From the NCBI GenBank assembly GCA_033819885.1, contig JAQYUZ010000072.1, positions 1 through 36,130 of the forward strand: a DNA stretch of 36,130 nucleotides, written 5' to 3'. Source of the stretch: Microbotryomycetes sp. JL201 (lineage: Eukaryota > Basidiomycota > Microbotryomycetes). Each line of letters begins with the position of its first letter. Within the stretch, counting starts at the first letter, position 1. This document shows positions 22,048 through 32,987 of this stretch, in pieces. The notes below the pieces were generated by a model. The model saw only the letters and a program-made list of their open reading frames with translations, searched no databases and had not been told where the DNA came from. The position numbers were made by a program, and so were the translations under genes.

Positions 22048-24420
22048 TCAAAGCGAAGCCTTTTTGGCAAACTTCTTTTCCAAAGACTGCCTCACATGGT
22101 CGAGGAAACCTTCAGTCGTGACGTAATGTTCTCGCTTCATGTTTCGTCCGTGAATGGCCAAAGCCAAATCTTTGGTCATGACACCGTCATTGTCAATCGC
22201 CTCGACGCAGCAAGCTTCGAGGTCTTGGGCGAACGAGACGAGCTTGGGATTGTTGTCTCGCTTGCCCATTTGAATCAAGCCACGGGTCCATGCGTAGATG
22301 CTATGTACCGGCGAAACCAAGAAGTAAATACGACGTTACGTCAGCCCAAGTCATGCACGAGGGGCGCCGCAAATGACACAGGAACTATTGAGGACTCACG
22401 AGGCGACAGAGTTGGTCGAAGTCTCGTTGCCCTTCTGGTACTCGCGCCAGTGTCGCGTAACAGTGCCGTGGGCTGCCTCTGACTCGTAAGCCTTGCCGTC
22501 GGGCGTCATGAGCTCCGAAGTCATCAAGCCAAGCGAACCGAAACCTTGGGCGACAATGTCGGATTGAACGTCGCCGTCGTAGTTCTTCAACGCCATGATG
22601 TATCCACCAGAGCTCTTGATCATTTGTGCGACCATGTCGTCAATCAATCGGTGCTCGTACCACAATCCGGCCTTCTCAAACTCGGCCTTGTAGGTTGTCT
22701 CGTAGATCTCTTGGACTGGAACACGCCAAGGCATCGGGTGGCCCAGTCAGAGTCACGCAACTACTTGAAAGCCTGGGGGGACCACAGAGTCACTCACAGA
22801 TGTCCTTCCATTGTCCATCGTAACCCTTCAAGATGGTGTTCTTGGTTGACATGTACTGCGAGCGGTCAAGGACTTAACACGGCTAGAGCTGGCGCCCGAG
22901 ATCACATCACTCACGAGAGGGTACTTCTTCTCGAGCGCCATCTTGAACGACGAGTGAGCAAAGTCCTTGATTGACTGCAAGTCGATTGCGATGCAACAGT
23001 CAGATTGACTCGGCCAGAAGGACAGGGTTTGTGCGCGAGCGTGAAATTGTCTCACCTGCTCAGTGTTGTACATGGCCAAACCAACACCCTTGCCCTTGAA
23101 GTGGAAGATCTCCAAGCTTTGGGAGCCCTTTGACTTGTCGTCAGGAGTGTAGACGAGCTCGAGCTTGCCGGCAGCGGGGACGACAATGTCGGTTGCACGG
23201 TACTGGCAGAGAGATAGACCAGTTAGATCATGATAACGGGGTCGGACCGATAGATTCTACGCACTTGGTCACCGTGTGCGTGACGGCCGACAATGATGGG
23301 CTTGGTCCAACCTGTAGATCGGGAAATGGCAATCAGAGAGGTTTGATTCGACAGGTGCTGTCGAGGCATACCAGGAACACTCTTTGGAACCTTTTCGACA
23401 ATGATAGGCTCTCGGAAGACGGTGCCGCCGAGAATATTTCGGATGGTGCCATTGGGCGACTGTGAGTGGCGAAAACGCACCAGTCAGACCAGGAAGAGCG
23501 TGGATAGAGCGGTGGCCGAAGCCGGCTGCAGGCAATCCGCCGCAAAGTTGAACTTGCCTTCCACATCTTCTTGAGCTTGAACTCTTCGACACGGGCCTCG
23601 TCGGGCGTGATGGTAGCGCACTGCACGACAAGATGCACATTAGTCGTCATCCATCATTGCAACGGTTCAGACATTATCAAGTCGACAAAATCTGATCGCA
23701 ACGGTCCGGGTGGCCTGGGCTCGGAGACGCAGACAGGCGGCATGTGGCGGCGGTGCCGCGGCTTGGGCAAAGTCGGCCGAGAGACACATGCGCGGTCGAC
23801 GGCCAAGAGAAACGCCCGCTCACCTTGACACCGATACCATGCTCGAGGATGGCGTTGGCGGCATCGACTGTAACCTTGTCGTCTGTCTCGTCACTGCAGA
23901 TCGTAACAGACCGATGAGAATATGAGCAAGCGCCGTCGGCGGCACGGCTGAGCCAATCGAAACTGACCGGTACTCCAAGCCCAAGTCGTAGTACTTGAGA
24001 TCAATGTCGAGGAATGGCAAGATCAATTCTTCACGAATCTTTTTCCAGCTGCCGACGAGATGCAAAGCCTCGTCAGTCGTTGTAGACGGTTCGGAAACGT
24101 CCCCAAACGCGCGCGCGCGCGGGCGCGGAATCGGATTGCCCGGCCTCACATGACACGAGTCATCTCGTCGCCATCAAGCTGCAACGCGACATTGTCCAGT
24201 TGTCAGCCACGTTTGCACTCTGTGTTCTGGATTGGCCAACTGCAGGCTTGCGCATGGCGCACGGGCACATGAAGCCGACCGAGCCACTCGGGCGAGGTCG
24301 TGGCAGTCGCGCGAGACCAAAGAACTTTCGCCCTCACAGGCAGCCATAGATCTTTTGAGCTTTACATACCTCGACGAGAGGCTTGGAGACCTTGATGCGT
24401 TGCTCGGGTGAGATGGCCAT
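22048..24420 (-). CDS. NADP-dependent isocitrate dehydrogenase, 12 exons
   Basis: Exons (minus): 24420-24370, 24178-24150, 24048-23968, 23893-23824, 23620-23558, 23459-23372, 23311-23265, 23202-23056, 22974-22915, 22855-22798, 22715-22400, 22300-22048; 420 aa, the usual cytosolic length. It makes 2-oxoglutarate and NADPH from isocitrate. Motifs: [69 protein letters not shown] (substrate Ser/Asn/Arg), [23 protein letters not shown]-type [28 protein letters not shown] and [17 protein letters not shown]. The C-terminus KKASL is not a standard PTS1. Intron 5 (23557-23460) starts GCAAGT, a GC donor that joins MWK|SPNGT. The frame is open upstream to an ATG at 24612 with an Arg-rich stretch, so a longer, mitochondrially targeted form is possible. 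Confidence 0.95.
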
Positions 24421-24826
24421 TCCTGGTTCGTGGGCAGAGGGGTGAGAAAGGAGAGAGCGGCGCCCAAAAAGGACGATCGAACGCGCGCGCGCACGCCAAA
24501 CGGCCCGGCGGCGGCAGCGCGGAGTTGGTCGGGGCGCGATTGTCATCCCATTTTTGTGCGGGGGGAAACACATTCGCGTGCACAGTACACGCCGGACAAT
24601 TGGAATAATCACCCGTACACCAGTTGATACACCGAAACATGGGAATATGAAACAGAAAGACAGTCAGCTCGCCTGTGCCGCCGAAACATTTCTTGGGCTG
24701 CAGCTGGCAAGGAACAATTCAAGAGCGCCATGCATCGCATCCGAGCTTGTTCTGCCCGAGCTCTGAACATGATTACCGAAAGTATCCAGCCTGGCTGCGA
24801 CAGACTGAGCCTCGCCGAGCTCGATG
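24421..24826. promoter_or_regulatory. Upstream region of the isocitrate dehydrogenase gene
   Basis: About 400 bp precede the chosen ATG. On the minus strand 24612-24421 is open and in frame with the gene, Arg-rich, and has a Met at 24612. It could be 5' UTR or an alternative N-terminal extension. A CG-dinucleotide run lies at about 24481-24492. Confidence 0.4.
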
Positions 24827-25173
24827 CTACGGCATGATCACAGCAGAAAATAGGCGCAGAGCGCCATAAGCCAGTACTTGCACAAGCTCTGCCTGACGCT
24901 GACAAGACAGCTGTCGTTCAGACTGTGCAGACGCGGGCGAGCTTCTGGAGAGGCACTCGCAACGAGCACAAGCTCGGTCCCAGGGTCGGACCAGCGTCGG
25001 CAGCCTTTGATCTGCTTGTTCGAGACGATGACGACTAGCTTACCGTAGTGGGTTGCTGCGGCAGAAAACGCGCGCATAGTCGAGCTCGAGCCAAACGAGT
25101 ACGGCGATGTACCGATCCAGGCGCGAGCATTGCCGGCGGGACGCGCCGACTTCAGCAGTCTCAAAGCAGACAT
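24827..25173 (-). CDS. Possible small mitochondrial protein, two exons
   Basis: Proposed exons (minus): 25173-25044 and 24888-24827; 63 aa. The first exon reads MSALRLLKSARPAGNARAWI and continues with FGSSSTMRAFSAAATHY, which has the composition of a mitochondrial targeting sequence. Joining donor GTAAGC to acceptor GGCAG gives a second exon encoding ELVQVLAYGALRLFSAVIMP, a hydrophobic helix, then a stop. I do not recognise the family. The intron would be 155 nt, longer than most here, and the acceptor is not unique, so the 3' part may be wrong. An in-frame ATG at 25263 would extend the protein. The gap between two expressed minus-strand genes is of a suitable size for a small gene. It could also be chance. 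Confidence 0.3.
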
Positions 25174-25345
25174 TGTCGAATCTGCAGTGTTGGCAAAATG
25201 GATAGAGTGTTGAGCGGCCGAAAGCACTCCTGCTGCGAGTCTCGTGACTTTCGCTTGAGTCATCCCAAATACCGTTCGTACACCTCATAGTCACCGAATT
25301 GATAATCAAATCGGATTCATTTTCAACGACGGTATCATTCTTTCT

Positions 25346-27695
25346 TCAAATCGCCTTGCGACGCAGCCTTTCCTCCGGCAACGCCACCTGCGGCCCTTTC
25401 GACAAGCCCCCTTCATTCCTACCATTCGCTCGCACATCTCCAGCATTCGCCGCATCTCGAACAGGTACCGGGCCAGGTGGCGCATCATCGTCTTCCGGGA
25501 ACCAGTTCGTGTCGCTCAGCTTTAGCGCTTCGTTCCAGTCTGAGCGGGATTTTCTCCAGCCTAGTCAGCACCTCTCACCCTCGTCAGCATGTCATATCAC
25601 TGAACATACCTTTCTTTCGCCTGCGCTTTATTGAGAAAAAGTCGAGAAACCCGGGCTTGCGTGGAACCCATCTCCGTCTCGCTGCTCTTTCTTCTGCGAC
25701 GAACCACTTTTCGGCGTCGGCGGGCAATCCACACCTCTCGACAGCCAATACCTCAACTCGCATGCGCAAATCTTCGCGCATGTTTCGTAACAGCATTAGC
25801 TGGGCTTTGCCTATCCACAACAGTCGGAACAGCGACAGGCTTGCACGCAACGACGACGTCAAATCTTCAAGCCACCGTAAAGTGAGCCACATGATGACTG
25901 GAAAGACGACGATTGACAGAGGCAGAATTGGAAACGTCGCGAGCGAGAACAAGAACCAGACGACGACACCAGTCAAAAGTCCAGTCACGAGTTTTGTTTG
26001 TGCAACTGTAGGCGCAAAGGAAAAGTCAACGTTGAAAGACGTGCCATTACTGGAAGTAATAGAATGGACGAAAAGGCTTACTTTCATCGTATGTGCTAAA
26101 GCCATGCGAACGAGTCAGGCCAGTTCTTATCATTGAGTAAATCTGACCGCGACTTACTCCCAAACAGGTCCACCTCTCTTCATCTTTTCGGAACGAGACC
26201 GCGCGACTAAGAAGATTGGCGCCCAGAGAAACAATCCTGGCAAAGAAACCGCAAACAAGACCGACGCTCCGCCGAGGCGAACCAGCAACCTCTTGAGTAG
26301 AACTCGTCGTCTGAACGTCCGTGGGTCACGCCTGACTCTGTCGTCCTTGATGCCGTGCAGATGCAGCAGGTTTTGGTAGGCCTGTGGGCTCGTAACGATG
26401 AGCGACCTACATTTGCTAGTGACATCCCGCTAACCGCTCGGGCATACCTGCAGATCACGGACGAGAGCTTTGACATCCAACTCTTGACCGTCCTTGATGT
26501 CGGAAGGTTGAGCAAAATAGTCACCACCTTCGTGCTCTGCCTTTTCTTTGGCCGATCTCATTGGGGTCTTCAAGACACCTTTGACGCTCACGCCAGCCGC
26601 GTCACTCCACCTCTGCTCGGCCCTTTTCTCCTCGTTACCGAGTCCTTCAACGAACCTCTGGGTCAGTCGAACGTGCGATCCCAAGTCGAGCCTGGTCCCA
26701 AGTGGGGCATAAAGTCGCCTGGCCGTGTGAGCCGCTCGAATGATCGTCCAAGACGGCGCGTCGAGCATGCCTGATCGAATCGAGCTTGCAATTGTCGAAG
26801 TCAAGCTTCGAATCGCAGCGTCGGATTGTCGAACGAGCTCTGGATGAGTTCGGGGTGATACGACGAGCGGCTCGTGAAACGTGACGAGCACGTCTGAGCG
26901 GAACAAGTTGCGATGCAAATAAGTGATTGAGCACGTCTGCACGCACAGTTGAAACTTGTCGTTCATGGCGTTGCGCGCAAGGGTGTCCGAGATGATGCGG
27001 GCAACGCCTTGACGCAGTGGCGCCAGCTGAGGGTGGTACCTCGACATGCCTTCGGGAAACATGGCAATTTGATCACCCGCTTCAAGGGCTTTGATAAGTT
27101 TGCCGAAAACGATTGCGTTATCGACGGGTTGACCTTCCTTGTAATCTTTGGGTCTCATGATGGGCAACGTGCCCGCACTTTCGATCAACCAACTTGTGAA
27201 CGTGCCTCGTCCAAACTGAGTAGCTTTTGCCGTCAAGCGAATCAATCTTCGTTTCTACCAATGGCCATACGGTGTTGTCAGCTCCAAACACCTGTGATTC
27301 TCGCCACCCATGAAGCCGACGGACCTCTCTTGGCACGGTCGTGACGAGTAGCAAGGCATCCGTCAAGCTATTACTGTGGTTTGCGACGAGGAAACATGGT
27401 ACTCCGTCTGGGGGAATGTGTTCACTGCCTTCAACGTGGATTGTCGAGTAGAACACTCGCAGTACGAACCTGCACGTCACGAAACGGTAAGCATCGTCGA
27501 CTTTGTTGTTTGAGCAGTGTATTCGGGCTCTCTGAATGAGGCTACGCACTGAAACAGGAGCCGGATCAACGTGAACGAGAGTGAGTATGGCGGACGCTTG
27601 CCCGTGTTGTACGTGAGCCGGGCAGCGCCATCCCAATGCTTGAGAGCTACATCAGACGGCTCTACTGACTTGCTGCCCGCGGTGTCCGGCGCCAT
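25346..27695 (-). CDS. Glycerol-3-phosphate / DHAP O-acyltransferase (GPT2/SCT1-like)
   Basis: Exons (minus): 27695-27550, 27469-27325, 27254-26448, 26381-26158, 26095-26082, 26005-25610, 25560-25346; 648 aa. The enzyme makes lysophosphatidate at the ER, the first step of glycerolipid synthesis; yeast paralogues are Gpt2 and Sct1. The PlsC acyltransferase domain has the catalytic block FLVANHSNSLTDALLL (about 74-89), joined to RRLIRLTAKATQFGRG, GTLPIMRP, and AMFPEGMSRYHPQLAPLRQG (about 158-177), which is the FPEG block. Two hydrophobic regions follow (GGASVLFAVSLPGLFLWAPI; VTGLLTGVVVWFLFSLATFP and beyond), the usual C-terminal membrane anchors. The tail is acidic then basic. Exon 5 is only 14 nt. 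A TGACGTCA site lies about 70 bp before the ATG. Confidence 0.92.
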
Positions 27696-28006
27696 GGCGT
27701 CCGCGTGTCACGTACACGCGCCGGTGTGAGCCGGAGACCAGTCCTTTGTGGAGCGCACCATATGACGTCAACAGACATCCTCACAAAACATTACATCTTC
27801 CGAAAGCACAGCGACAACATAGTCAAGTAACGATAGAATGTCAAGACACTCGAGGGAAACCTAACGACAGATGTACAGAGCGAGTAAAGGCTGGCCAGTT
27901 ATTCGAAAAAAAAGACAACAAATGCGTGTTTGAAAAAGAGACTAGTGTAAAGAAAGCATGTCTGAAAAAGACAGAATGTAAAGCGGCCTGACGCCGGTCG
28001 GACTCG
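27696..28006. other. Intergenic between MUB1-like and acyltransferase genes
   Basis: These 311 bp hold the acyltransferase promoter and the 3' end of the MUB1-like transcript, both on the minus strand. No gene is seen. Confidence 0.5.
27763..27770. promoter_or_regulatory. CRE/ATF-type site TGACGTCA
   Basis: A perfect palindromic TGACGTCA lies 68-75 bp upstream of the acyltransferase ATG. bZIP factors of the Atf/CREB class bind this octamer in fungi. Function here is inference. Confidence 0.45.
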
Positions 28007-30312
28007 TCACAGTACGACGTCGTGGCCTTCGCCACCGAACACGACCTCATTGCCGTTCATCATATCTTGAGCCACTTGATTTTCGTCCATGCCGAGAGCC
28101 ATGCCGACTGCAACGCCATTCATGTCTGCCAGCGTGTCAAGTCCTCCAATCCTTCGACCGGCGATCGTGTTTGGAGGCGGTCCGAGTGAATGGCGCCGGC
28201 CGCCTGCAGGGGAGATCCGCGCGAAAGCAGAGCTCGCCAATGGAGCAGCTGGCACGTGCAAATCATCATCGTCGTCATCGTCTTCCCCGGCTGCGCCGCT
28301 GGAGCGCGAAGTGCGTCCGCTAGCCGTGCCGGATCTCGAATCGCGTCGCCGCAAGTCGCGCCGCTGCGTTGACGAAACACCCGACAAGCCCACGTTGGCA
28401 GACTCGTCAACTTGCATCTCGTCTCGGGTGTTCGGTTCAAATGCCCTGCTTGCTTCGCCAACGCCTGCCGCCGCCGCAGTTGATGAGGTTTCCTTCGGCG
28501 CAGCTTTGGCGCACCAGTAACGATGGCCCTTGCTCCAAGCCGCGCTCTGACATGTCTTTGAGCAGTATTTGGCTTTGCGGCAGCGACGGCACTTGGCAAA
28601 CTCTCGCGCATAACGTTCCCACAAGCCGCACTCCATGTTGGCGCACTGTCGAATGCCGCCGCGTGATTCGTCCTTGCGACAGGCGTTGCGCATGATGACG
28701 CCGGCCCAGTATTGGACCTCGTTTGAGTGGCGAGGCGTGTACGTGTCGAGCGTTGAAGGGCGGTGCGTAAATTGCTCGACGAGCGAAAAGACGTTGACAG
28801 CCTGGACGTCCTCAGATGCGCCGGCCAAATTCGACAGAGACGGCGAGTGGAAGACGGTCCGCACGTGCGGATACTTTGACAAGTAGGCCAAGAGCTGCAG
28901 TGACAGCAAGACATCCTCGTCTTTAAACTGGAATGCTTCGTCGTTTTGCGGAGATTGTTGCAGGGCGGGATCGGCGGACAAGCCGGGTCCGACTGGCGAG
29001 CCGGATTCGTCTTGTGAGTTATCATGACGTTCCGGGAATTCAACTTGCTCTTCTCCGTGTCGATGCGCCTGCTTGGTTTCACAGGCGCGGCACTGCGACG
29101 ATTGGTGACTATTGTAAGCGACAAGCTCGTCGTCGTGCCCCGAAGAGGAGCCAGTGTCCCCTTCGTCCATTGACACGACAGTGTCTGGCGTTGACGTGCG
29201 GGCAGGTGGAACAAGCGTGTTTGTCGTAAAAGCCGAAGCGCTCGAGCCAGCGATCGTCGAAGAGCGAGAAGATTCGAGAACACGCGCTCTCGGCCGAGTG
29301 AGCGCCGGGACGTGCGATGCTGTCTGACGAATATGATCTTTGGCTTCTGCTTCTGCTCTTCTCTTGCTCATGTCATCGAGGTAGCGCTCGAGCACCGTGA
29401 CGACAACGTCGAGCGCGCCAGCTTCCACAACGCGCGTCCGAATCGTCTCTGAGCCGCGCACTCCAATATTGACGACGCACTGGAAGGCGAGTGTGTAGGT
29501 GAATAGTACTTGTTGATTCCTGCTCGAAGACGAGGACACTGTTGAATCGTGATGGGCGGCGGCGGCGGCTGCAGCGGCTAGATCAACGTCCATCACGTCT
29601 TGCAGCTGATCGAGATGGACCGTTGGCTTGTATTCGGAGAAAGCCTTGAATGGGCTTCTGCGTGCAACCTTGCCAAAAGCGGGACTTTTGCCTTTGAGTT
29701 TCGACAGAGGCTCGTCTACAGCGACGGGTCCACCGGTGACACATGCCTTGAGTATTCTGATCAAGCGCTCGAGACCGCCATCGACGGCAAGAATCTCTCG
29801 TATCCGAGGCGAAGTCGCTGTCAGGTACGACAAGTGTGTCAAAGAGTTGACGAGCGGCAAGGAGGGCGCAGGAGCGTCGATCGCTGTCGACGCGCAACCG
29901 TAAGCGAGTCAGCATCAATACTTTTCTAGGATTGCCCCGAGGACTGGCGCAAGCGGATTCAACGGTGTTGGTGCACGGTGCTGTGCAGTTACTGCGCGAC
30001 AGCGAGGCTGAGCAGAGACGGGGCGGACGGCTGCGCTGCCCAACGGACCCCGCAGGGCGTGCGTTGGACATGACCGAGTCCGCTCAAGCCGTCAGGGCTC
30101 TTTGAGACGGTTGACGTGGCCCGAGCTGACGCCAACAGACAAGCGCGTGCGGCCGGTCTGAGGCGAGTGCGTGCTGGCGGGGAGCGAGGGCGGACAAAGG
30201 GGGAATGGCCGAAGTGGCGCCGTGAGAACTCACCTCGTCGGTCATACAAGGCTGATGAAATGCACACGCAAGCCCTGTTTTGGGCAGGAAAGCTGACGTT
30301 TGACTCGCGCAT
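28007..30312 (-). CDS. MUB1: MUB1/SamB homologue, MYND zinc-finger protein
   Basis: Exons (minus): 30312-30234 and 29883-28007; 651 aa. Yeast Mub1 partners the E3 ligase Ubr2 in degrading Rpn4, the proteasome-gene activator; Aspergillus SamB affects polarity and development. The N-terminus MRESNVSFPAQNRACVCISS, followed by ALYDRR|AID, is the conserved family start, and LPLVNSLTHLSYLTATSPRI with REILAVDGGLERLIRIL continues it after the intron. The MYND finger lies near residues 441-485: CGLWERYAREFAKCRRCRKA, then KYCSKTCQSAAWSKGHRYWC, with all eight Cys/His ligands in the expected spacing. Low-complexity stretches include an Ala run, Ser-rich runs and an Asp run. The single intron is 350 nt, the longest in the window. 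An overlapping 387-aa frame on the same strand is a composition shadow. Confidence 0.92.
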
Positions 30313-31575
30313 GTTTGTTTACGAGGCGAGAGGCGGCAGCGGGCGAGAGTAGTCGTCGAGTCGAGTCGAGCCGAGGCCTGCCAGGGCGAGCGGGACTGCT
30401 TGGCGCGGCGGCACTTGAGCGCTGTTGAGCACGGTGACTGTGTGACGACTAAATGCAACGAGTTGGGCCAAGTCAGATTCAAGCCGAGACCATTGCGGCC
30501 GTGGTGTGCGCTGCGTGTGGTGACTAAGGGCTGGCTGCGCGCAGTGACAAAGCCGTCGTGCAGTGTGGCGACCCGAGGCGAGCGACACGACGGACACGCA
30601 CGCACGACACAGATGAGCAGAAACATCTTGTCAGCTCAAGAGTCCTCGTGACTTGAACCGCGAGTGGGGACGGTCGTCAAGACGTGCGACAACGGATGAC
30701 GCGCGCGCGCGCCTCTCTCTCGACGTCTGCAGCACATCAACCCCCGAGACGCCGACAATCGCCACGACCCCCATACTTGTCATGATGAGACGCCTTGCAG
30801 ACTCACACAGAGAACTCAAGGGCAGGCCAGGAGGGTGCGCCGGTTTGATTGGATTGGATTTGCGGGACAAGACGCTTTCGCCGCCCACGCAACCCCCAAA
30901 AACGACACTCGCACCACAAAAAACATTCGTAAATCAAGCACGAACCCTGCACCCGGATCTAATTTTGCATTCTCACCGCTTCATAGACTCTGACAATCAC
31001 CTCTGCCACCCAGTGTGCTGCAGGACTCACCAAAACTCGAGCCAAGAACATACGCCGTGACTCGGCACAGACTGCAAATGAATAATCCTCTCGAAGCTAC
31101 GGTTGCTTCATATCAAGAAACATCTCTCGATCACATCATGCGCGCTGCTACCTCTGCCACTTTGTACGAGTAACGAGCTCGGGCCCACTTGCCTGATCCG
31201 GGCTCGAGGGTGGCCCCAGCTTCGCAGTCGCCGACTTCCGCTCACGTGCAGTCGTTACAACGCACACACGAGGCAATGAGCTCGTTCATCTTGCTGCATC
31301 CATGCGTCAGCATTCCAGAGGCACCTTGCGCTTTCAATGAGTGGCCTGGCTTGTTGCGCACGGACCACACGCTCGAGACGGATTGCAAACCGACATCGGG
31401 TGCCGCGCACGTCCAGCGCGCGTTCACAGCGTCAGGAGATCAATTATTACAGCACCGCATGGCTGGTCCAAGTATGTCCTTGCCGAAATCACATACGCCT
31501 CGCGCGACACCCATTGACCGAGCGCTGCCCTCATGAATCGAACTCTCAGCACGTGATCAACAACAGGCATCGAGA
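30313..31575. other. Long intergenic region, no gene seen
   Basis: These 1263 bp separate divergent genes (MUB1-like and an unrecognised protein), the largest gap in the window. Several short frames cross it on both strands without motifs or convincing splice patterns. It contains a small GTCGA-type repeat (about 30354-30370), a CG run (about 30699-30711), and a CACGTG E-box (31550-31555) about 20 bp before the next ATG. No tRNA-like B box was found. Confidence 0.5.
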
Positions 31576-32697
31576 ATGAAGGCCAGTTCAGAGCAGTCAC
31601 GTGCAAACAATCACCCCGCCAACGTGCCCGAACTCCCTTCGCTCCTCCAACATCTTTCGCTCGCTGGTGTTTTGCCACTCCCGCTCTTTGTCGAGCCCGT
31701 TCCGACGTTCAAGTTCGCATCCGCCACCGTAGATGGCAACAGGCACATGGTAGTTGCTGAAACAGCTTGGGGCAACGCAAACACTCCACAAACCGGCTCA
31801 AAGCGGTCGTCAGCACAGTCCGACTCCAATGATCCTCATTTGACATCTCGGCTCAAAAAACGCAAGCTATCGCATCGAATCTATCAGTCTCAATCATTGC
31901 TTTCAGGCCGCCAAACAGCAACTTCAGCAGCAGATGGCGCTCCAAAGCATGAACACCGCCTCCGGACGCCGGTAGTCCGGCATCCGGCAGGCCAAAAGTC
32001 CTGGTGGCCGAGCTCGACTCTGTACGCTCGTGAGCTGATCTCTAGTAGATTTGCGCCATGTGACGGCAAGTGGACAAACAAGACGAAATCCGAGTGGCGA
32101 CGAGCAAAGGCCGACGGGCATACTGGTCCTCGACCTCGTTCCCTATCCAACGCCACGGCTGCTTGTGTCACAGCAAGTTTTTCCGGTGCACGTACTAGAA
32201 CTGTCTCTTTCCAGCACGACGTAGACGACAACGTGGCTCCGTCCGTGCACTCCCCGGATTGCGGACGTTATGAGCAACAATCCCGGTGGCTCGAGCCTGT
32301 ACAAAGGCAACAGCTTGCTGCTCAGCTACGCACCAGGCTCAGCGATGGAGGAGGATCCAGTAGGACTAGCGAGGCGCACTTGAGATTTCAAAAGTGAGCA
32401 TCTTGCTCTTTGGGTGCCGCGTGCCTGCTAATACGGTTATCGCCTTGCAGGTGGGTGATCTGGAACGCTTGGATAAAGAAAGCAAGAAGCCACGAGCAGG
32501 CAGAGGAGGAAGAGGCAGAGCTGTCTGAGACGGATGACGAGGAAGAAACTTTTTCAACGTCAGGGTCGGACGATGATGGCGATGTGGGCGGACAGGATCC
32601 TTCTTCTCACGTAATGATGCGGTCGAGTATCAGCTTAGGCGGACAAATGTCTGCTACACCATTGCGTGCTTGGCGCAGTTTATCGGTCGGAGCTTGA
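31576..32697 (+). CDS. Unrecognised protein with acidic C-terminus
   Basis: Exons 31576-32393 and 32451-32697; 354 aa. I do not recognise a family. A short N-terminal leucine/proline region (LPSLLQHLSLAGVLPLPLF) is followed by a Ser/Arg-rich stretch with a possible nuclear localisation sequence (RLKKRKLSHR). A tryptophan-containing segment (KSWWPSSTLYARELISSRF) could be a folded core. The splice joins FQK|WVIWNAWIKKARSHEQ, and exon 2 is then strongly acidic (EEEEAELSETDDEEE). Donor GTGAGC and acceptor TTGCAG are good. The mix of basic NLS and acidic tail suggests a nuclear protein, but this is inference. The start might lie further upstream if there is an extra exon. Confidence 0.55.
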
Positions 32698-32987
32698 TAT
32701 TGAAAACGCTCTTGCAACATTTGCTGCCTGCGTACACAGATCGTGTTTTCAAAGTTTTAGAATAATGCATCAGTCGTTCAAAAACATTGTGCGCGTTAGT
32801 GCAACTAGCGAAAGGGAGCGTACGGAGTCACTGGCCAAAGTGGCGAGATCCATCTTTACTCAATGCTGTCCGAGCTTCTACTTTGCTTTTCCCTGCTGCG
32901 TCTGATTTTAAACTTTCACGCCAGGAAGGTATTTCAGAAATGTGGAGCACGAACACTCAACGTCTTGGTCTCTTGCTCACCGCCAGC

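Noticed and set aside
21627-22121. Open frame of 164 codons through the TG repeat (Val-Cys repeats)
   Set aside because: It is produced by the microsatellite itself; no start context, motif or flanking coding signal.
28120-29283. 387-codon frame on the minus strand inside MUB1
   Set aside because: It overlaps the MUB1 exon in another frame of the same strand. The MUB1 frame carries the MYND finger and conserved N-terminus; this one is basic low-complexity shadow sequence.
30313-31575. Hidden protein gene or tRNA in the largest gap
   Set aside because: No family motif in any frame, no consistent splice chain, and no tRNA A/B box pair found by eye.
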